Assembly (NCBI GenBank): GCA_023405565.1
Contig: JAEXXW010000432.1
Span: 1-12,981 of the forward strand
DNA from: Pseudomonadota bacterium
GTDB lineage: Bacteria; Pseudomonadota; Alphaproteobacteria; Rhizobiales; Xanthobacteraceae
Direction of reading: 5' to 3'
DNA: 12,981 nucleotides
The notes beneath the pieces are model-generated. The model made no database searches, was not told the origin of the DNA, and worked only from the letters and a program-made list of their open reading frames with translations. Every line of letters starts with the position of its first letter. Position 1 is the first letter of the stretch. Shown piece by piece: positions 7,456-12,981 of the stretch. Position numbers and translations under genes: made by a program.

Positions 7456-8391
7456 ATGAACATCCGTCATCTTCGCTACTTCGTAACGCTTGCGCGTGAA
7501 GGTCATTTCGGCCGCGCTTCGCTCGCCTGTCACGTCACGCAACCGACCCTGTCCGAGGCTGTGCGCCAACTCGAGCGGGAATTGTCGGTGCAACTGATCG
7601 ATCGCAAGGGGCAGCGCTATAGCGGCTTGACGAAAGAAGGCCAGCGGGTGTTGGGCTGGGCTCAACGCATTCTCGCGGACCAAAAGGCGCTTGAGCAGGA
7701 ACTTGATGAGATACGCCAGGGCCTGAGCGGCGAACTGAATTTCGGCGTCATTCCCGCCGCTATGCCGGTTGCGCCATTGGTGACGCGTGCATTCACCAGG
7801 AGGCATCCGGGTGTGACGCTGCGACTGTTGTCGCTGAGTTCAATCGATATCCAGCGCGGTCTTGATGAGGGTACGCTGGAAGTCGGCATGACCTATCTGG
7901 ATAACGAGCCGCTTCGGAATGTTCGCAGCCGCGCACTCTATGACGAGCAATATATGCTGCTGACGCCCACCGGCGGCCTGTTCGACGAACGCAGAACCGT
8001 TCGATGGCACGATATCGCGCAATTGCCGCTGTGCCTGCTGACGCGCGACATGCAGAACCGCCGCATTGTCGACCGCCTCCTGGCCGAAGGCGGCGCGCCG
8101 GTGCCGAAGGTCGCGGTGGAAACCAATTCCATTCTTGCACTGATTGCACAGGTGCGATCAGGCGGCTGGTCCAGTGTTGTGCCGCATACGTTTCTGACCT
8201 TGCTCGGACAGGAGAAATCCGCCCTGACGGGCTTGCGCGCCATTCCCCTGATCAAACCGCAGGCAAAGCACAGCGTCGGGATCGTGGTCAGCGACCGCGA
8301 TCCACAATCTCCGCTGACGCGCGCGCTCCTGAAGAATGTTGTGACAGCCGAGATTCAAGCGGAGTTGCGCCGGTCGCTACCCAAGCCATGA
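7456..8391 (+). CDS. LysR-family transcriptional regulator
   Basis: A 311-residue LysR-type regulator. The N-terminal winged HTH is at about 1-60, with the recognition region HFGRASLACHVTQPTLSEAV around 17-36. An effector-binding periplasmic-protein-like domain follows from about 90 (SGELNFGVIPAAMPV). I chose the ATG at 7456, which gives the canonical MNIRHLRYFVTLAREGHF start. A longer GTG start at 7423 would overlap a TATAGT promoter-like box at 7419-7424. The gene is divergent from the dehydratase and 94 bp upstream of the aldehyde dehydrogenase on the same strand. It most likely senses a substrate or intermediate of that pathway. The HTH sequence resembles regulators of formate dehydrogenase operons, but no such genes are present here. 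Confidence 0.94.
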   Translation: MNIRHLRYFVTLAREGHFGRASLACHVTQPTLSEAVRQLERELSVQLIDRKGQRYSGLTKEGQRVLGWAQRILADQKALEQELDEIRQGLSGELNFGVIPAAMPVAPLVTRAFTRRHPGVTLRLLSLSSIDIQRGLDEGTLEVGMTYLDNEPLRNVRSRALYDEQYMLLTPTGGLFDERRTVRWHDIAQLPLCLLTRDMQNRRIVDRLLAEGGAPVPKVAVETNSILALIAQVRSGGWSSVVPHTFLTLLGQEKSALTGLRAIPLIKPQAKHSVGIVVSDRDPQSPLTRALLKNVVTAEIQAELRRSLPKP

Positions 8392-8394
8392 TGG

Positions 8395-8413
8395 TGATCG
8401 GCATTTCCGATCA
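8395..8413 (+). repeat. Stem-loop after the LysR gene
   Basis: TGATCGG-CATTT-CCGATCA is a perfect 7-bp stem with a 5-nt loop, beginning 4 bp after the LysR stop codon. No T-run follows, so it is not a standard intrinsic terminator. It may protect an mRNA 3' end or attenuate read-through into the aldehyde dehydrogenase gene. Confidence 0.4.
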
Positions 8414-8459
8414 TGCATTCGCAATTCCAATTTGATCCGTCGCCATCGTTTCCGGATGG

Positions 8460-8480
8460 TCTCCGCGATTTGCTCGGAGA
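8460..8480 (+). promoter_or_regulatory. Hairpin enclosing the aldehyde dehydrogenase ribosome-binding site
   Basis: TCTCCG (8460-8465) is complementary to CGGAGA (8475-8480), with a 9-nt loop. The right arm contains the Shine-Dalgarno GGAGA, 5 nt before the ATG at 8486. In the mRNA the ribosome-binding site could therefore be paired. Six base pairs with possible G-U extension is a moderate structure, so the effect may be small. Confidence 0.4.
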
Positions 8481-8485
8481 TTTTC

Positions 8486-9970
8486 ATGCGACATGTGTCA
8501 CAAGCCGCTCTCGACACGCTGCCAACGGGATTGTTGATCGGCGGCGAATGGTCTGGTGCGGCGAGCGGAAAGAGATTCCAAAGTATCGATCCGGCAACCG
8601 AAGCCCCTCTCCTTGAGATTGCAGAAGCCGGCGCGTCGGATATCGATGCGGCGGTGACCGCTGCGCGGGCAGCGCTGGAGAATGGCCTGTGGCCGGCCAT
8701 GACGGGCGCCGAGCGCGGCAGGCTTCTGCGCCGGCTTGCCGACATTATCCGTGACCGTGTCGACGACATCGCCATGCTGGAAAGTATCGACGCCGGCAAG
8801 CCATTGACCGCCACGCTGCGCATGGACATCCCGGCGGCGATCGATTGTCTCGAATATTATGCCGGATGGGCCGACAAGATTTCCGGCGAAGTGGTGCCGA
8901 CACGCAATGATGCACTGACATTCGTCCGACGCGTTCCTGTCGGCGTTGTCGGCGTGATCGTCCCCTGGAATTTCCCGCTGATGAACGCGATCTGGAAGAT
9001 CGCCCCGGCACTCGCCTGCGGCTGCACGGTCGTATTGAAGCCCGCGGAACTGACGCCGCTGTCAGCCTTGTGGCTCGGACGCGCCGCTCTGGAAGCAGGA
9101 TTTCCGGCCGGCGTGCTCAACATCGTTCCGGGTTTTGGTGCCGATGCCGGCGCGGCCCTCGTGTCGCATCGCGGTGTCGACAAAATCGCATTCACCGGCT
9201 CACCGACCACCGGCCGTTTCATCATGCGGGCCGCAGCCGAGAATATTACAAAGATCTCCCTCGAACTCGGAGGCAAGTCACCGAGCGTCGTCTTTGCCGA
9301 TGCCGACCTTGATCTCGCCGTGCGTCAGACAGCGTCCGGCGCATTCTTCAATGCTGGACAAGTCTGTTCCGCCGCGACACGCGTGGTCGTGCATGACAGC
9401 ATTCATGATGCGTTTGTCGAACGGATGACCAAGCGCGCGGCCGGATTGCGCATGGGTGAGCCGCTTGCATCCGGAACAAGCTTCGGCCCGGTCATCTCGC
9501 ACAAGCAGATGGAGCGCATCCTGAACTACATCGAGACCGGACGCAGCCAAGGCGCAACAGCGGCACTGGGCGGCGAGCGATCCGGTCATCGCGGCTTTTA
9601 TGTCCAACCGACGATCCTGACCGGAGTAACGGCCGATATGACCGTAGCAAAGGAAGAGATCTTCGGACCGGTTCTATCGATCCTGCGTTTCTCGGATGAG
9701 AACGAGGCGGTCGCACTGGCCAACGGCACCGATTACAGTCTGGCCGCCGCAGTCTGGTCCAGAGATATTGACCGTGCACACCGCATGTCGGATCGCCTGA
9801 ACGCGGGCACTGTCTGGATCAACACCTACGGACCGACCGACACGCGTCTGCCTTGGGGTGGCATGGGTGGCGAATCCGGCATCGGCCGCGACCTCGGCCG
9901 CTCTGCGATCGACAATTACACCGAGCAGAAAACCGTCTGGCTTCAGCTCAGGCAACAGGAAGTCGCATAA
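8486..9970 (+). CDS. NAD(P)-dependent aldehyde dehydrogenase
   Basis: A 494-residue ALDH-superfamily enzyme that oxidises an aldehyde to a carboxylate with NAD(P)+. Motifs: VPWNFP with the oxyanion Asn162, K185 in VVLKPAE (cofactor binding), FTGSPTTG, general base E260 in LELGGKSPS, nucleophile C294 in GQVCSA, and EEIFGPVL. All catalytic residues are intact. The ATG at 8486 has a good Shine-Dalgarno (GGAGA, 5 nt). The alternative ATG at 8432 adds 18 residues that do not look like the family and has no such site. The sequence is of the general ALDH1/betaine-aldehyde type, so the substrate is open. Next to an IlvD/Edd dehydratase and LysR, it could finish oxidation of a sugar-acid-derived semialdehyde, but that is inference. 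It converges on the Bug protein gene with a 24-bp gap. Confidence 0.95.
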   Translation: MRHVSQAALDTLPTGLLIGGEWSGAASGKRFQSIDPATEAPLLEIAEAGASDIDAAVTAARAALENGLWPAMTGAERGRLLRRLADIIRDRVDDIAMLESIDAGKPLTATLRMDIPAAIDCLEYYAGWADKISGEVVPTRNDALTFVRRVPVGVVGVIVPWNFPLMNAIWKIAPALACGCTVVLKPAELTPLSALWLGRAALEAGFPAGVLNIVPGFGADAGAALVSHRGVDKIAFTGSPTTGRFIMRAAAENITKISLELGGKSPSVVFADADLDLAVRQTASGAFFNAGQVCSAATRVVVHDSIHDAFVERMTKRAAGLRMGEPLASGTSFGPVISHKQMERILNYIETGRSQGATAALGGERSGHRGFYVQPTILTGVTADMTVAKEEIFGPVLSILRFSDENEAVALANGTDYSLAAAVWSRDIDRAHRMSDRLNAGTVWINTYGPTDTRLPWGGMGGESGIGRDLGRSAIDNYTEQKTVWLQLRQQEVA

Positions 9971-9994
9971 TAGCGTTGCTGACACCCGGCGGCA

Positions 9995-10969
9995 TCACTC
10001 GACAGTAATGCCTCCGCGTTTGACTGTATCGGACCAAAGCGCGGCTTCGGCCTTCAAACCGGCGGCAAACTGCTCCGGTGTTTCTTTCGGGATCGCGAGA
10101 CCTAGCGTCTTGTAGCGTTCGATCACATTCTGCTCGCGCAGCGCTTCCTGCACGGCATCGCGAATTTTCTGGATGATCGCATCCGGCGTACCGGCCGGCG
10201 CGGCAAGGCCCCACCAGTTCGCACCGGTAAAGCCTGGCAGTCCGCTTTCGATCAGCGTCGGCACGTCGGGGATTTCCGGCAACCGCTGGTCGGTCGCAAC
10301 CGCAAGCGCATTGAACTTGCCTTCCTTCATGTGGCCAATGCCGGCAGCAAGTCCCACGGTAAACAACTGAATGTCGTTCTGCAGCAGCGCCATCACACCC
10401 TGCGGCGAACCGCGATAGGGAATGTGCTGCATGTCGAGACCGCGCGCCTGCTTTATGCGCTCGAGCAAGAGATGATTCACTGTGCCGGGTGCAGGCGAGC
10501 CGAAATTGACCTTGCCCGGATTGGCTTTCACGTAATCCATGAACGCGCTGAAATTCTTCACCGGGATCGTCGTGTTGGAGAACAACACTAGAGGGACATC
10601 CGCCAGCTTCGCCACCGGTGCCAGTGCCGTCAGTGGATCGATTGGCATCTTCATCGTGAACTGGTTGATGACGAAATTGTTTGTCGCCGTGATCACCAGC
10701 GTGTAGCCATCGGGCGGCGATTTCGCGACTTCGATGACACCGATATTGCCGGCCGCGCCGGGCTTGGCTTCGATGATCAGCTTCTGGCCGAGCTTGTCTT
10801 CCATCTTCGGCGCGAGAAGACGGATGATCGCTTCGGACACGCCGCCGGCGGTGTAGGTCATCACCACGCGGATCGGACGGTCGGGATAAGCTTGCGCCAT
10901 AACGGGCGCCGCCGACAAAAACAACAAGCCGCCGGCAATCGCCGCGCGGAAAAAGCCGAGACAACGCAT
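9995..10969 (-). CDS. Bug/TctC-family periplasmic substrate-binding protein
   Basis: A 324-residue tripartite tricarboxylate transporter binding protein. A Sec signal peptide covers 1-25 (hydrophobic core AAIAGGLLFLSAAP, cleavage after PVMA-QA). The mature protein starts AYPDRPIRVVMTYTAGG, the usual opening of this family, and has PGAAGNIGVIEVAKSPPDGY and HIPYRGSPQGVMALL. It captures a carboxylated or aromatic acid ligand in the periplasm. No membrane TctA/TctB genes are in the window, which is common for the many orphan Bug proteins. The ATG at 10969 has a strong Shine-Dalgarno (AGGAGAGG). It lies 87 bp downstream of the MBL hydrolase on the same strand, so it is probably the last gene of the MarR-led operon. 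The ligand cannot be deduced. Confidence 0.95.
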   Translation of the reverse strand: MRCLGFFRAAIAGGLLFLSAAPVMAQAYPDRPIRVVMTYTAGGVSEAIIRLLAPKMEDKLGQKLIIEAKPGAAGNIGVIEVAKSPPDGYTLVITATNNFVINQFTMKMPIDPLTALAPVAKLADVPLVLFSNTTIPVKNFSAFMDYVKANPGKVNFGSPAPGTVNHLLLERIKQARGLDMQHIPYRGSPQGVMALLQNDIQLFTVGLAAGIGHMKEGKFNALAVATDQRLPEIPDVPTLIESGLPGFTGANWWGLAAPAGTPDAIIQKIRDAVQEALREQNVIERYKTLGLAIPKETPEQFAAGLKAEAALWSDTVKRGGITVE

Positions 10970-11056
10970 AACCCCTCTCCTGATCGTATCAATTCATCAG
11001 CAATGGCACTCCAAGACGACGCTTTCCCTTTTTGAATTTTCTTCTCGCCCCGGCGA

Positions 11057-12112
11057 TCAGAACTTCGGAAACAATTGCTTGTCGGCGAGCCAGCGCGACA
11101 TCTGCAGCCGCTGCTTGCGCGAGCCGGTCAGGAACGATGTATGCTCCTTCTTGTTCGGCCAGACGTGATCGGGCGTCACCGCCATGCGGACGAGAACCTC
11201 GTCTTTCGTGACATTGAACACCATGAGATCCTGCGCGAGCGACAGCGGCCCCTGCCAGCCCTTGCGCACATCGCGCTCCATCTCGCCCGCCGTGTCAAAA
11301 TCGTTGAAGAAGTGATAGATCACGGCATGACGCGGCTGCGTCTGCGCGAACACATGGCCGACTTCGGATGGCGCCGTATGCGCGATGGTGCCGATGCCCT
11401 TCGCCATGCGCTCGTCGTAACCTGATCGCTCCATCAATTGCGACACGGTGTTGAAGGCCTCGTGCACCATGAGATCGGCGCCCTTGGCGTTGTCGACAAA
11501 GAACTGGCTTGGCGTCGTGTCACCCGAAAACACGAAGCAAAGACCGTTCCATTCCAGGCGGAAACTCACCGGCCCGTCATAGATATGGATCGCCGGAAAG
11601 CTTTTGATGACGACGCCGTTCTTGTCGTAGATCACTTGGGTCTTGGCAAAATCGAATTCATGCACCTCGACTTCGGCGCCCGCATCGGGAAGCAGGCCAT
11701 GGCGCGTATCGGTATCCCAGGCGAACGACTCCACCTGCCTCTCGACGAAATGCTTCATGCCGTATTTCGGCTCGGGTCCTGAAGGCCCGTACATCACGAG
11801 CGGTTTCGAGCGCCCGCCCGCCCAGCTTCCGATCCACACCTGCGCGAAATCGCCGACGTGGTCGGCATGCAGATGCGTCGCGAAATACGCCGTGACATCC
11901 TGATGCGGAATTTCCAGCGCGGTGAAATTCACCTGCGAACCGGAGCCGAAATCCCAGACGAACTTGTCGCCGTTGCCAAGCTCGATCAGCCACGAGCAAT
12001 TGGCCTGCGCACGCCGCACGAAGGGGCGGCCGGTGCCAAGCGCCGTCACGCGCATTTCGTCCGGCGCCAGGTCTTCGGTATTCGGAAAATAATAATCGCG
12101 CTTCGTGCTCAT
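11057..12112 (-). CDS. MBL-fold metallo-hydrolase, GntH-like / RNase Z-like
   Basis: A 351-residue metallo-beta-lactamase-fold hydrolase. The metal-binding signature is H80-L-H82-A-D84-H85, with further likely ligands H176 (FPAIHIYDGPVS), D198 (FSGDTT) and H267 (IYHFFNDFDT). The start MSTKRDYYFPNTEDLAPDEM and the block FPAIHxxDGPVSFRLEWNGL resemble, from memory, the family labelled GntH after a cyanobacterial guanitoxin cluster. Most members are in proteobacteria without that toxin, so toxin synthesis should not be inferred. No signal peptide is seen, so it is probably cytosolic. A putative ester, lactone or phosphoester bond would be hydrolysed. The ATG at 12112 has AAGGG about 8 nt upstream, placed directly after the stop of the small ORF, which suggests translational coupling. 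It is probably co-transcribed with the MarR gene and the Bug gene. Confidence 0.92.
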   Translation of the reverse strand: MSTKRDYYFPNTEDLAPDEMRVTALGTGRPFVRRAQANCSWLIELGNGDKFVWDFGSGSQVNFTALEIPHQDVTAYFATHLHADHVGDFAQVWIGSWAGGRSKPLVMYGPSGPEPKYGMKHFVERQVESFAWDTDTRHGLLPDAGAEVEVHEFDFAKTQVIYDKNGVVIKSFPAIHIYDGPVSFRLEWNGLCFVFSGDTTPSQFFVDNAKGADLMVHEAFNTVSQLMERSGYDERMAKGIGTIAHTAPSEVGHVFAQTQPRHAVIYHFFNDFDTAGEMERDVRKGWQGPLSLAQDLMVFNVTKDEVLVRMAVTPDHVWPNKKEHTSFLTGSRKQRLQMSRWLADKQLFPKF

Positions 12113-12127
12113 CGATGACGCCCTTCG

Positions 12128-12286
12128 TTACGCCTTGACGTTGTCGGTCTGGCCGACGGTTTCACGCGCCTTCGACTTCGGTCCGGGTCCGCGCATATAG
12201 TGACGCTCGGGGCGATATTTGTCCTGCGCACCGGGCCCCAGCAGAATCTTTCGCAGCAGCGCTTTCAACATCTGAACCAGCATCAT
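12128..12286 (-). CDS. Small hypothetical protein, 52 residues
   Basis: I found this minus-strand reading frame by hand, in the gap between the MarR and MBL genes. It starts MMLVQMLKALLRKILLGPG, an amphipathic, basic N-terminal half, followed by a charged tail (DKYRPERHYMRGPGPKSKAR, ending VGQTDNVKA). Third codon positions are clearly GC-rich, like neighbouring genes. It starts 28 bp after the MarR stop, and its stop is 15 bp before the MBL ATG, filling the gap neatly. If the second ATG (12283) is used, GGA sits about 7 nt upstream and the product is 51 residues. I recognise no family. The N-terminus could bind a membrane surface or a partner protein. It may be a real small protein or a coupling leader for the MBL gene. 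Confidence 0.6.
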   Translation of the reverse strand: MMLVQMLKALLRKILLGPGAQDKYRPERHYMRGPGPKSKARETVGQTDNVKA

Positions 12287-12314
12287 TCATCCATTGTCGC
12301 CGGCCCGGCCGGCG

Positions 12315-12857
12315 CTATTCCGTCTCGAGATCAGACACATCGGACATCATGCGCGTATTCGCCTTGATGCGGCGAAGCACGCGCATGAGCGTTTCGAATT
12401 CTTCCGGCGAAACACCGTTCAGCACATTGCGGTAGTGACGTTGCGCCAGCGGCAGGCTGGCTTCGAATGTCTTGCGGCCCTTGGCCGACAGCGTGATTGC
12501 CAGTGCGCGGCGATCGTCCGGCAGCGGCTCACGCTCGACGAGGCCGTCCTTGGCCATCTCGTCCAGCAGGCGGCCAAGGCTTGAGCGATCGAGGACGGCA
12601 AGCTGGGCGATCTCACCGATGGTCTGCCCGTCTTTCTGATGCAAAGCCGCAAGCGCACGCCACATCGGCACCGACAGACCGAATTCGCGCAACGACCGCG
12701 CGAGGTTGAGCTGGTTCTGCCGCTGGATCGCAGCGAAGTAATGCATCGGATAGTCGGTGATGCGGTAGGGCCGCGTTTCGGCCGCAGTCGCTGCGCGGGG
12801 CCTTTCGACTCCCTCGCCGCCACGGCGCTCTGTCCTGCGTTCTGTCGTCTTCGCCAT
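12315..12857 (-). CDS. MarR-family transcriptional regulator
   Basis: A 180-residue MarR-type dimeric repressor. The winged HTH is at about 78-128: GQTIGEIAQLAVLDRSSLGR (77-96), then the wing with DDRRALAITLSAKGR (114-128). The flanking helices (33-70 and 135-175) should form the dimer interface. Residues 1-30 are an unusually basic, disordered-looking extension (MAKTTERRTERRGGEGVERP), making it longer than most MarR proteins. The ATG at 12857 lies 2 bp from a perfect palindrome and has no Shine-Dalgarno, consistent with a leaderless mRNA. The regulator heads a leftward gene set (small ORF, MBL hydrolase, Bug protein). It probably represses itself and a divergent gene to the right, and releases DNA on binding a small, perhaps aromatic, acid. 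Confidence 0.94.
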   Translation of the reverse strand: MAKTTERRTERRGGEGVERPRAATAAETRPYRITDYPMHYFAAIQRQNQLNLARSLREFGLSVPMWRALAALHQKDGQTIGEIAQLAVLDRSSLGRLLDEMAKDGLVEREPLPDDRRALAITLSAKGRKTFEASLPLAQRHYRNVLNGVSPEEFETLMRVLRRIKANTRMMSDVSDLETE

Positions 12858-12859
12858 GA

Positions 12860-12883
12860 AGATATAATATAAGTATTATATCT
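12860..12883. promoter_or_regulatory. MarR operator palindrome
   Basis: AGATATAATA-TAAG-TATTATATCT is a perfect inverted repeat with 10-bp arms and a 4-bp centre. It ends 2 bp upstream of the MarR start codon. It contains TATAAT/TATTAT hexamers that serve as the probable -10 box, so a bound MarR dimer would block RNA polymerase. Size and symmetry are typical of MarR sites. Confidence 0.8.
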
Positions 12884-12892
12884 GGCAGGCAA
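12864..12892 (-). promoter_or_regulatory. Predicted promoter of the MarR operon, probably leaderless
   Basis: On the minus strand, TTGCCT (-35, 12887-12892) and TATTAT (-10, 12864-12869) are 17 bp apart. The seventh base after the -10 is the A of the MarR ATG, so transcription would begin at or next to the start codon. An alternative -10, TATAAT at 12875-12880, is perfect but has a poor -35 and would give only about an 11-nt leader. Both lie inside the palindrome. Confidence 0.5.
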
Positions 12893-12947
12893 CTCGGAAA
12901 CGGCTCCGTTGGATGACCGGGCTTGCCATCAACCAGCACTCTTCTCC

Positions 12948-12978
12948 TTGACATTTTAAGGAATATATACCTATATAT
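12948..12978 (+). promoter_or_regulatory. Rightward promoter-like element with AT-rich dyad
   Basis: TTGACA (12948-12953), a consensus -35, is followed 18 bp later by TATATA (12972-12977). The -10 lies in the inverted repeat ATATATA-CC-TATATAT (12963-12978). It points out of the window and suggests a divergent gene starting shortly after the right edge. The dyad resembles the MarR palindrome in composition and may be a second operator. Simple AT repeats make chance symmetry possible. Confidence 0.45.
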
Positions 12979-12981
12979 GCT

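Noticed and set aside
8432..8485. Longer ATG start for the aldehyde dehydrogenase
   Set aside because: The extra 18 residues do not fit the family, while the ATG at 8486 has a good GGAGA site.
9948..10964. Minus-strand frame of 338 codons overlapping the Bug gene in another frame
   Set aside because: The other frame holds a complete signal peptide and all Bug family blocks. This one is Arg/Ala/Ser-rich with no signal peptide or motif.
1..12981. Search for CRISPR arrays, insertion sequences, tRNA/rRNA genes and phage or defence genes
   Set aside because: No regularly spaced repeats, transposase or integrase motifs, structural RNA signatures or toxin-antitoxin pairs were seen on either strand.

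Overview
The window looks like chromosomal DNA of an alphaproteobacterium, probably Hyphomicrobiales in the Bradyrhizobium/Xanthobacteraceae neighbourhood. I infer this from its fairly high GC, GC-rich third codon positions, compact layout, and mix of an orphan Bug-type binding protein, a BKACE enzyme, an IlvD/Edd dehydratase and a tryptophan dioxygenase. I see no transposase, integrase, tRNA, rRNA or CRISPR array. All genes have similar composition, so nothing points to recent transfer. The largest gene-free gaps are 129 bp (4310-4438) and 124 bp (12858-12981).

Left part (1-4309): a YbaL-type cation:proton antiporter is cut by the left edge. Upstream of it on the same strand lie a beta-keto-acid cleavage enzyme (DUF849/BKACE) and a divergent kynureninase-like PLP enzyme. 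That enzyme faces tryptophan 2,3-dioxygenase (kynA) across a 78-bp divergent promoter region. TDO plus kynureninase gives most of the aerobic route tryptophan -> N-formylkynurenine -> kynurenine -> anthranilate + alanine. The formamidase step (kynB) is not in the window.

Middle part (4439-9970): a patatin-like phospholipase lipoprotein converges on an IlvD/Edd-family dehydratase with 1 bp between the stop codons. The dehydratase is transcribed away from a LysR-type regulator. The divergent region holds a perfect 15-bp dyad of the form T-N11-A, the classical LysR box, and a second smaller dyad. An NAD(P)-dependent aldehyde dehydrogenase follows the regulator. Its Shine-Dalgarno sequence lies in one arm of a small hairpin. 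Dehydratase, regulator and aldehyde dehydrogenase suggest a sugar-acid or hydroxy-acid catabolic module, substrate unknown.

Right part (9995-12981): a leftward probable operon of MarR regulator, a 52-codon small ORF, an MBL-fold hydrolase of the GntH-like/RNase Z-like type, and a Bug/TctC periplasmic binding protein. Upstream of the MarR gene is a perfect 10-bp-arm palindrome. It overlaps the predicted -10 box and ends 2 bp before the start codon, suggesting autorepression and a leaderless or nearly leaderless mRNA. A second AT-rich dyad and a TTGACA promoter-like element point right, out of the window, so a divergent target gene probably lies just beyond the edge.

Functions are assigned by recalled family motifs only. 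Substrates of the BKACE, dehydratase, aldehyde dehydrogenase, MBL hydrolase and Bug protein cannot be told from sequence alone.
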